Positions 1 through 5,218 of a stretch of 5,793 nt of DNA are shown piece by piece. Both the position numbers and the translations under genes were made by a program. The stretch spans positions 1 to 5,793 of the forward strand of contig CAAFXG010000206.1 in NCBI GenBank assembly GCA_900766925.1. The letters run 5' to 3'. The DNA comes from Lachnospiraceae bacterium. GTDB taxonomy: Bacteria > Bacillota > Clostridia > Lachnospirales > Lachnospiraceae. Positions within the stretch are counted from its first letter, which is position 1, and each line of letters starts with the position of its first letter. The notes below the pieces were generated by a model that was given only the letters and a program-made list of their open reading frames with translations, was not told where the DNA came from and searched no databases.

Positions 1-244
1 CATATCCCACTCTCTGCGACATCACAGGCAGGTTAAACAAGTTGGCGAGTCGAGCGTCGCTACTGTTCACCCCAATCGTCAGTTTGTCGCCCTCTCTGAG
101 CACCAGTTCCTTACTTTCCACTTCTGCCAGATTCAGTCCGTCCCTGACATCCTGGAAATAAGCCACTTCCTTGGTATTGCCGCATCCGGCCAACACCATC
201 ACCAAGGCGAACAACAGTCCGCCGAAAAAAACATTCTTTCTCAT
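1..244 (-). CDS. Wza-like polysaccharide export lipoprotein, N-terminal part
   Basis: Translating the minus strand from the ATG at 242-244 gives 81 residues before the window ends, so the C-terminal part is missing. The protein opens with a bacterial lipoprotein signal: M-R-K-N, a hydrophobic stretch to about residue 19, and a lipobox ending LAG-C with the cysteine at position 21. EVAYFQDV (26-33) follows, then LREGDKLTIGV (49-59), which matches the start of the Poly_export (Wza/BexD) domain; Bacteroidetes members often have a YFQ segment here. Members are outer-membrane lipoproteins that form the export channel for capsule or exopolysaccharide. The start lies 9 bases after the epimerase stop, so the two are probably co-transcribed. 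The leader is A-rich without a clear Shine-Dalgarno, as usual in Bacteroidetes. The family call is firm; the exported polymer is unknown. Confidence 0.88.
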   Translation of the reverse strand, partial: MRKNVFFGGLLFALVMVLAGCGNTKEVAYFQDVRDGLNLAEVESKELVLREGDKLTIGVNSSDARLANLFNLPVMSQRVGY

Positions 245-253
245 GTTGATTTG

Positions 254-1399
254 TTATTTTAAGTATTCTATTATTTCATTAAGAATCTTGTTTGCCGCAT
301 GACCGTCACCAAACAGCTTCGGGAATTTTACATCCTTAGTTGATAGCTTCCTGTAGGCATCCATAATCCTGTCATAGTCTGCATCAACACATATTCCTGC
401 ATTGTTCTCAACAATCTCCACCCATGGAGTCTCATGTAGCATAATCACTGTAGGAGTCTCAAAGAAGAACGACTCTTTCTGCACTCCACCACTATCCGTA
501 ACAACCACCTTCGCATTCTTCTCCAATTCAATAATATCAAAAAACGAGGCTGGCTCAATCACCTTAATATTCTTTGAGTCATTCAGCCTATCCATCAACT
601 CCTGCGAAAGATTCTTCGGCATCAGTTTTCTCGTTCTCGGATGAAGTGGCAATACCACCTTTATGTTATAAATCTCTGATATATCCAACAAAGCACGGAA
701 TATCGCATTTAGTCTCTTTGGCTCATCGGTATTGTTATTGCGATGAATGGTAGATAGTATGAAATTCTTGGGTTCAAGACCAAGAACTTCCATCAACTTG
801 CTCTTTTTATCTGCTATCTGCGAGAAATACATACTATTGTCATACATCACGTCACCACTATTGACGACAAGCCTCTTCCTGCCACCATACATCAGCATTG
901 GAGAATTGCAATATCCTTCTTTCATCAAGTTATCAACAGCTGTTTGCGTTGGTGCAAACAATATTGACGACAACTGGTCGCAAACGCACCGGTTTACTTC
1001 CTCGGGAATCTCCATGTCATACGATCTTAGTCCTGCCTCAATATGGAATATAGGAACATGAAGTTTCGAAGCAGCTACCGATGCCGCCAAAGTCGAGTTC
1101 GTATCTCCATATAGGATAACGCCGTCATAGTGTTCTTCCGTCAGCACCTCCTCAACACCACTGATAATCTTTGCAGTCATCTTGCCGTGCGAGGCTGAGC
1201 CTACATTCAGATTAATGTCTGGTTCAGGTATTCCCAACTCGGTGAAAAACAAGCCCGACATATTTTCGTCATAGTGCTGACCTGTATGCAGTATTGTCTC
1301 CTTTATCTTGTCAGAGAAATTCTCTGCTATCTCTCTCGATATGGCTGCCGCCTTGATTATCTGAGGGCGGGCGCCGATAATTGTAAGTAATCTAATCAT
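254..1399 (-). CDS. wecB: non-hydrolysing UDP-N-acetylglucosamine 2-epimerase family protein
   Basis: This 381-residue protein has the usual length and motifs of the GT-B-fold UDP-HexNAc 2-epimerases, which interconvert UDP-GlcNAc-type and UDP-ManNAc-type sugars in the cytoplasm. Visible motifs are GARPQIIKAA (9-18), TGQHYDENMS (39-48), YGDTNST (97-103), HIEAGLRS (119-126), IPEEVNR (131-137), STIHR (216-220), LPLHPRT (250-256) and DSGGVQKES (302-310). D99, E121, the EE pair at 133-134 and H219 align with residues known to be catalytic in E. coli WecB. The GARPQ and GVQKESFFF segments look more like the WbpI branch, which epimerises UDP-2,3-diacetamido-glucuronic acid, than like enterobacterial WecB (GTRPE), so the substrate is uncertain and the symbol is for the family. 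The ATG start overlaps the upstream deacetylase-like gene by 8 bases (ATGATTAG), implying translational coupling. Confidence 0.93.
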   Translation of the reverse strand: MIRLLTIIGARPQIIKAAAISREIAENFSDKIKETILHTGQHYDENMSGLFFTELGIPEPDINLNVGSASHGKMTAKIISGVEEVLTEEHYDGVILYGDTNSTLAASVAASKLHVPIFHIEAGLRSYDMEIPEEVNRCVCDQLSSILFAPTQTAVDNLMKEGYCNSPMLMYGGRKRLVVNSGDVMYDNSMYFSQIADKKSKLMEVLGLEPKNFILSTIHRNNNTDEPKRLNAIFRALLDISEIYNIKVVLPLHPRTRKLMPKNLSQELMDRLNDSKNIKVIEPASFFDIIELEKNAKVVVTDSGGVQKESFFFETPTVIMLHETPWVEIVENNAGICVDADYDRIMDAYRKLSTKDVKFPKLFGDGHAANKILNEIIEYLK

Positions 1400-2180
1400 T
1401 GCCTAATGAACGATATTTTATTATTAAATATTTAACGACATTCTTAATATTTTGCAATACCAACTGTTCAATCCACTTGTATCCAAAATCATTCCAACGT
1501 GGAGGGTGAATTGTGAACATAACCTTATTCAACATTTTACCATTCTCAAAACCTTGAATAATATCTTCGGTAGAATGAAAAACAAGCCCTTCCTTCACCC
1601 ATTTTTCATGATATTTTTCTATCTTATCTCTAACTGAAACTTTATATCCATCCCACATTCTTCCTGTATCAGTCAAATACAAAACATTTGAGAAGTCTGT
1701 ATCAAAATAAGGTTCTCCAATAATACCCAACCTATGATAATCATATCGTTTCCAGATATCTTTACTATCATATATGCTTCGTGGACTACCATGCATACAA
1801 ATTGTTTCTACATTAGCCAATGTTCTTAGCGCTTTAAGGTTACTACAGAAATCCTCGTATGCTTTGTCAACATCACCATGACAAGTAGTCAATGATTCAT
1901 AATGATATCCGATTTCATGCCCCATTGCAGATATTTCCATTATCAAATCGTCATCCCAACTCTCAGGCACAGCCCGAAAATAATAAGAAGCTTTAACCCC
2001 AAACTGTTTTTCTATTTTTGCCATAGACAAGGAGTTATGCTTTTGGTCAACGTCATGTCTCATTATTACAGTCTTTTCTGGAATCTCTTTCTTTAGATAA
2101 TCTTGATATGGAAGAATTGTATATCCTGATTCTAAAATGCAACGCAACAGTCGTTCATATCGTTGAAGTGTAAAATCCAT
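1392..2180 (-). CDS. NodB-like polysaccharide deacetylase-family protein
   Basis: This 262-residue protein resembles carbohydrate esterase family 4 (NodB homology) proteins, which remove N- or O-acetyl groups from sugars with a divalent metal. MRHDVD (40-45) fits motif 1, with aspartates 43 and 45 in the usual base and metal positions. GHEIGYHYE (87-95) fits the motif 2 region, CMHGSP (128-133) is a further conserved histidine block, and TIHPPRWND (223-231) resembles the C-terminal histidine motif. The second metal-binding histidine expected after H93 (HxxxH) is absent: the segment reads HYESL. The metal site may therefore differ or deacetylation may be lost. There is no signal peptide, suggesting a cytoplasmic sugar or lipid-linked substrate. 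It lies 2 bases after the DUF354 gene and overlaps the epimerase gene by 8 bases, so it is part of that operon. It is noticeably A+T-rich. The exact substrate cannot be read from sequence. Confidence 0.78.
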   Translation of the reverse strand: MDFTLQRYERLLRCILESGYTILPYQDYLKKEIPEKTVIMRHDVDQKHNSLSMAKIEKQFGVKASYYFRAVPESWDDDLIMEISAMGHEIGYHYESLTTCHGDVDKAYEDFCSNLKALRTLANVETICMHGSPRSIYDSKDIWKRYDYHRLGIIGEPYFDTDFSNVLYLTDTGRMWDGYKVSVRDKIEKYHEKWVKEGLVFHSTEDIIQGFENGKMLNKVMFTIHPPRWNDFGYKWIEQLVLQNIKNVVKYLIIKYRSLGND

Positions 2181-2182
2181 AA

Positions 2183-3265
2183 TTATCTGAAATTATATTG
2201 GTAGTCTGGATTATTCTTCATTATATTCTTGCTTTCCGGATAATTTTCAACATACCAAACAAAGAATTTTGTTGGATCTATCATATCTTCAAGAAATTTA
2301 TCTCTTTTCTTTATCCATTCCTCTTTTGCATTTGGATTTGCCAAGATATTTTCAATGTGATGATACATTTTATCAAAATCTTCAGGTTGATATGCGTAAG
2401 TCAGTCCATAATCTTCATACATATTTGGAACAGAAGCCCGACCTGCGAAAGTGTTGCATTTAAAAGCAGGTACACCTAACAAACCTGCTTCCGATGTCAT
2501 TGTTTGACTATCTCCTACATATAAAGACGCATAATACATCAACGAGTGTATATCCTCAGGTGGAACTGGCAGACGATATTGTTCAAATTCATCTTCAAGC
2601 TTTCTTTCGGAGGTAATGATTACTCTACCATACCTTGATAAAAGATTTACTAGACTTTCTTTATTGGATATAGAAAGACCCGCTTGTCCAACATCATGAT
2701 GAGCTTTAAAAGCGACGAATCTCATTATGAAAAAAATTTCACCATCTTTTATCCCTGCCTTTTTCAGTACATTTTTATTTGGCATGAATCTATTGGGATG
2801 TAAATAAGCAAGTTCATGTGTTCCTGAATAAAAAAGAGCATTTTTACCTTTTCTACTAACCCATTTGGGAGTCAAAATTGAATCTGCAAAAGGATTTCCA
2901 AATTTTGCTTCTAAAATTTCACCTTCATCGTCATCATCATCGCACACAATAGAATTCATAAATGATACTTTTGAAATATGTGGTAAACATATACCATTGC
3001 ATATGCCAATATTTATTCTTTTGCGAATTACAAAACTAAATAATTGCAAGTCCTGCCATAACACTCGAAATGCTTTTCCTATTAATGAGTCACTTTTTTT
3101 TCCCAAATTGAGAAAACTGTAATTATTAGCTTCTAACAAACGTTGTGCAACAGGAATTTCCCTGCACGAAAAAAATATTTTATGCCCTTTCTTTTCTAAT
3201 TCCTTAGCCATAGGCATAAACAAATGGACATGCGCAGGATGCCCAATATCAATCAAAATTCTCAT
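2183..3265 (-). CDS. DUF354 family protein, probable GT-B-fold glycan-locus enzyme
   Basis: A 360-residue protein whose features match DUF354: the N-terminal RILIDIGHPAHVHLF (2-16), FADSILTPKW (126-135), YLHPNRFMPN (154-163), MRFVAFKAHHDVGQAGLS (181-198) and GDSQTMTSEAGLLGVPAF (251-268). DUF354 proteins look like GT-B-fold sugar-nucleotide enzymes related to MurG and the 2-epimerases, and often sit beside epimerases in polysaccharide loci; no reaction is firmly assigned. The start used is ATG at 3263-3265. Extending two codons upstream reaches only a TTG, and the family normally begins M-[RK]-I-L-I-D-I-G-H-P. A run of five aspartates (109-113) lies where relatives have a short acidic FDD-type motif. 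It is the first gene of the DUF354, deacetylase, epimerase and exporter run, and is strongly A+T-rich. I see no good promoter directly upstream. Confidence 0.85.
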   Translation of the reverse strand: MRILIDIGHPAHVHLFMPMAKELEKKGHKIFFSCREIPVAQRLLEANNYSFLNLGKKSDSLIGKAFRVLWQDLQLFSFVIRKRINIGICNGICLPHISKVSFMNSIVCDDDDDEGEILEAKFGNPFADSILTPKWVSRKGKNALFYSGTHELAYLHPNRFMPNKNVLKKAGIKDGEIFFIMRFVAFKAHHDVGQAGLSISNKESLVNLLSRYGRVIITSERKLEDEFEQYRLPVPPEDIHSLMYYASLYVGDSQTMTSEAGLLGVPAFKCNTFAGRASVPNMYEDYGLTYAYQPEDFDKMYHHIENILANPNAKEEWIKKRDKFLEDMIDPTKFFVWYVENYPESKNIMKNNPDYQYNFR

Positions 3266-3310
3266 AATCAAAGATTTATATAATTAAACAAAATAAAAAT
3301 TCAGAATATA

Positions 3311-3356
3311 GTCCTGTAAGGACGACATAACCACAGGATAGGGCGTAAGCCCTATC
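3311..3356. repeat. REP-like double palindrome
   Basis: Two perfect short inverted repeats lie 13 bases apart. The first is GTCCT-GTA-AGGAC at 3311-3323. The second is GATAGGGC-GTAA-GCCCTATC at 3337-3356, with an 8-base stem and a tetraloop. The order (GTCCxGTAxGGAC, then GACATA, then a CCACA-like stretch, then a GC-rich hairpin) resembles dispersed palindromic repeats I recall from Bacteroides/Prevotella intergenic regions, which are often compared to REP elements mobilised by Y1 transposases. That likeness is from memory and unchecked. Neither hairpin is followed by a T-run on either strand, so an intrinsic terminator is less likely. Confidence 0.6.
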
Positions 3357-3409
3357 AACAAGTAATTTAACTCTCTCCCCATCTCCCTCGCGCGCTAAAG
3401 GCGCTCCGC

Positions 3410-3451
3410 ATCATCAGCCATCAATAATCAATCATCAGCCATCAATAATCA
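3410..3451. repeat. exact 21-base tandem duplication
   Basis: Positions 3410-3430 and 3431-3451 are identical 21-base units built around ATCATCAGCC and ATCAATAATCA, directly abutting. There are exactly two copies in the spacer between the nuclease-like gene and the DUF354 gene. The second copy ends at the stop codon of a possible gene remnant (3449-3451). Recent slippage or a recombination scar are both possible; no coding function is seen. Confidence 0.8.
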
Positions 3452-3457
3452 CTTCGA

Positions 3458-3476
3458 CCTCTTGCCACGGAAGAGG
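3458..3476 (-). terminator. hairpin after the nuclease-like gene, weak terminator candidate
   Basis: A perfect 6-base stem (CCTCTT/AAGAGG) with a 7-base loop begins 6 bases after the nuclease-like gene's stop codon on the minus strand. This is where a terminator for the ATPase/nuclease transcript would be expected. No T-tract follows, so efficient intrinsic termination is doubtful. The same bases could instead be the coding end of a degraded gene. Confidence 0.3.
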
Positions 3477-3482
3477 ATGTTC

Positions 3483-3905
3483 CTAATATAGTGCAACGGT
3501 CAACTGTTTCTCCCTAACAACCAATAAAGAATTGAATTTATCCTTGAAGAATTTTGCCTTCATTTGAATATATGTTGTAAATGCAGGAGCTACATTAGTT
3601 GATATGATATAAGCCCGTCTGCAATCATCATACTCTCCTAATTTCTTTATTGTTTCCTCTATCTGAGAAATGGCATGCTTCACGTCAGTTCCCTTCAATT
3701 CTACATAATATTCTTGTTGTTCGTCAGACGACAAGAGAAGTTTGTCACACCGAATAGCTTTACCAGTAATTGTACAACCGTCAACATCAACTTTCTGATA
3801 AACCAAACGCGAAGGATTTTGAAAAATTATCTTTCTCTGGTTCTCCTCAAATTTGATATTTGACTCCTTGGTCTTAACAATGCAAGCATCAACCTTATTC
3901 CTCAT
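3483..3905 (-). CDS. small PD-(D/E)XK-like putative nuclease paired with ATPase
   Basis: A 140-residue protein that I cannot assign to a named family. Its middle section reads as a PD-(D/E)XK nuclease core: RCDKLLL (52-58) with D54, a beta-strand-like YYVELKG (66-72) giving E69-x-K71, and a following helix DVKHAISQIEETIKKL (74-89) with Q81 at a position often conserved in such nucleases. AYIISTNVAP (98-107) resembles a core strand after that helix. There is no signal peptide or membrane segment. Its ATG overlaps the ATPase stop as ATGA (3902-3905), so the two are almost certainly translationally coupled and functionally linked. The inferred role is effector nuclease of a two-gene, possibly anti-phage, module. 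The gene's existence is well supported by the overlap and intact frame; the nuclease reading is moderately supported and rests on one motif set. Confidence 0.75.
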   Translation of the reverse strand: MRNKVDACIVKTKESNIKFEENQRKIIFQNPSRLVYQKVDVDGCTITGKAIRCDKLLLSSDEQQEYYVELKGTDVKHAISQIEETIKKLGEYDDCRRAYIISTNVAPAFTTYIQMKAKFFKDKFNSLLVVREKQLTVALY

Positions 3906-5077
3906 AAGCTAAGTAAGAAATTAAAATCATCAGCAATTTCCTGCGAGGCAGAATCCAAGGCTTCGGCAGATATCATCATCGTATCTTCATCCATAATAGA
4001 AACAGCTCGCCCATCTTGCATGGAGTATGCAGCAACATCCTTCCAACGCAACATCTGTTCTTTTGCAAAACGCTCTTCCACTTTTTCTGCCATATCTTTG
4101 GATTTAGCAGCTAATTCACCTGCAAATATCAAATTATTGAAAGATGTCATCATATACGGACTATGTGTGGCAATAAAGCAAAAATGCTTTTTCTGCCCAT
4201 TCAACATACCCGCAAGTGAATAAGAAAATGCCTTCTGAGTCGATGGGAATATGTGAGCCTCAGGCTCTTCGATGAATAGATCCGAGCGGTATGGTGTGAT
4301 CATTCTCTCTACAATGCTTACTATCTCTTCTGGGGTTTTATCAGCACACTCATTAGAAACAACATTTTCAAGAGTATTCCTCAAAATACTATCAGCCACA
4401 TTTGAGTGTTTTTCCTTATAGAAAGGTCCTGTCAAATAACACAGCATTACATACAATGGCGTCAACGACTGCAAACCACTGGAGGCATTTGTCAAACTCA
4501 GCTCATGACCATCTTCCATAACAATCCTGTCAGCCATATCGCCAGGATTATATCGATATGAAAATGGCAAGTTAACAATTTGCTCTTTTTTCGGAAAACT
4601 CTTTCTTGCAAACTCCCACTCCTTCATAAAGTCAAGGATGTTATTGTTATTCATTGACACCTGATACCAATTAGGAATTGCCGCAACCAAGTTCCTTTCC
4701 GAAGGTATATATGCAATCTTTGTCCTTCTATACATCCATCTTTTAGTCTCATTGCCCCACTTATAGTTACAACTATCCGTAGCAGCATCATACTCAAAAG
4801 CTATTGCGTCGTTCTCATATTTTATATATGTATCTGGATGCATAAAACCTTCAAGTTTATGGAATTTAAGAAGATTATCTACAAAGAATGAAGACTGACA
4901 AAATTTATCGGGTGATTGAGATAATGCCATTTTGCGTTCCATCCAGTCACAGAAACACGCCACTTTAAGCACAGTGCTCTTACCTGAACTTTGTGGTCCA
5001 AGTATAAGATTTATCCTTTTAAGCTCAATAACGACATCATTTATTGGGCCAAAGTTTCGTATTGTCAGTCTTTTCAT
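3902..5077 (-). CDS. OLD/ABC-like AAA-family ATPase
   Basis: A 391-residue protein with the full set of ABC/SMC-type ATPase motifs. It starts with MKRLTIRNFGPI (1-12), typical of the AAA_15/AAA_21/OLD group. Walker A is GPQSSGKST (27-35). An internal YIPSERN (123-129) is also seen in this group. The signature-like segment is NASSGLQS (197-204), Walker B is LFIEEPEAHIFP (267-278) with catalytic glutamate E271, and the switch histidine lies in ATHSPY (303-308). The C-terminal part has no recognisable TOPRIM domain, unlike OLD nucleases. ATPases of this kind are the sensor or regulatory half of several two-gene defence modules (PtuA of Septu, AriA of PARIS, RloA/AbiLi-like). Its partner here is the overlapping nuclease-like gene. 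The ATG start sits about 35 bases below a predicted promoter. Family confidence is high; a defence role is inferred. Confidence 0.9.
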   Translation of the reverse strand: MKRLTIRNFGPINDVVIELKRINLILGPQSSGKSTVLKVACFCDWMERKMALSQSPDKFCQSSFFVDNLLKFHKLEGFMHPDTYIKYENDAIAFEYDAATDSCNYKWGNETKRWMYRRTKIAYIPSERNLVAAIPNWYQVSMNNNNILDFMKEWEFARKSFPKKEQIVNLPFSYRYNPGDMADRIVMEDGHELSLTNASSGLQSLTPLYVMLCYLTGPFYKEKHSNVADSILRNTLENVVSNECADKTPEEIVSIVERMITPYRSDLFIEEPEAHIFPSTQKAFSYSLAGMLNGQKKHFCFIATHSPYMMTSFNNLIFAGELAAKSKDMAEKVEERFAKEQMLRWKDVAAYSMQDGRAVSIMDEDTMMISAEALDSASQEIADDFNFLLSL

Positions 5078-5087
5078 ATTACTCTAA

Positions 5088-5096
5088 TTATCTCAT
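5088..5096 (-). promoter_or_regulatory. ATGAGATAA half-site in the ATPase 5' leader
   Basis: On the minus strand this reads ATGAGATAA, identical to the forward copies at 5154-5162 and 5186-5194. It lies downstream of the predicted transcription start and 10 bases before the ATPase ATG. It could be a repressor-binding half-site that blocks transcription or covers the translation start region. Confidence 0.45.
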
Positions 5097-5117
5097 ACAT
5101 TCATTAGAATTTCGCTG

Positions 5118-5149
5118 CAAAGATACGCATTATTTCCCAATCCGCCAAA
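5118..5149 (-). promoter_or_regulatory. Bacteroides-type promoter for ATPase/nuclease pair
   Basis: On the minus strand, TTTG (5149-5146) is followed after 20 bases by TATCTTTG (5125-5118). This fits the -33 TTTG and -7 TAnnTTTG elements and the 19-21 base spacing known for the primary sigma factor of Bacteroides. Transcription would begin near 5110-5113, giving a leader of about 35 bases before the ATPase ATG at 5077. It lies in the only non-coding gap upstream of the pair, implying expression independent of the preceding deacetylase-like gene. Confidence 0.72.
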
Positions 5150-5153
5150 CATT

Positions 5154-5170
5154 ATGAGATAATTTATCTC
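5154..5170. promoter_or_regulatory. palindromic operator-like site next to the -33 element
   Basis: ATGAGATAA (5154-5162) is followed after one base by the inverted copy TTATCTC (5164-5170), so 5156-5170 is a perfect palindrome, GAGATAA-T-TTATCTC. It sits 4 bases upstream of the -33 element of the predicted promoter, a usual place for a dimeric regulator. No regulator gene is visible in the window. Confidence 0.55.
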
Positions 5171-5185
5171 TTTTATCCTTGACTA

Positions 5186-5204
5186 ATGAGATAAATACTC
5201 TCAT
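5186..5204. promoter_or_regulatory. second inverted-repeat operator-like site
   Basis: ATGAGATAA (5186-5194) pairs with the inverted TCTCAT (5199-5204). With one flanking base on each side it forms a 7-base perfect inverted repeat (5185-5191 and 5199-5205) with a 7-base spacer. The forward unit begins 32 bases, about three helical turns, from the same unit at 5154. It lies just after the deacetylase-like gene and could fold into a weak A+U-rich hairpin, but no T-run follows on the minus strand, so an operator fits better than a terminator. Confidence 0.5.
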
Positions 5205-5218
5205 TTTTCTCAAATTAA

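Noticed and set aside
2198..2479. Plus-strand open frames opposite the DUF354, epimerase, deacetylase and ATPase genes
   Set aside because: They lie wholly antisense to well-supported genes, have no recognisable motifs, and their translations are low-complexity F/I/S-rich strings typical of reversed A+T-rich coding DNA.
3266..3271. Two-codon upstream extension of the DUF354 protein (TTG start at 3269-3271)
   Set aside because: The upstream codon is TTG, not ATG. The ATG at 3263-3265 gives the M-R-I-L-I-D-I-G-H-P start expected of the family.
3266..3300. TAnnTTTG-like sequence directly upstream of the DUF354 gene
   Set aside because: The best matches (AATCTTTG a few bases before the ATG, and TTATTTTG further up) each miss a key position. 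One is too close to the start and neither has a correctly spaced TTTG upstream.
3410..3451. CRISPR array
   Set aside because: There are only two units, they abut directly with no spacers, and no cas gene is present.
5185..5205. Intrinsic terminator of the upstream deacetylase-like gene
   Set aside because: The 7-base stem is A+U-rich and no T-run follows on the minus strand. The repeated half-site pattern explains it better as an operator.
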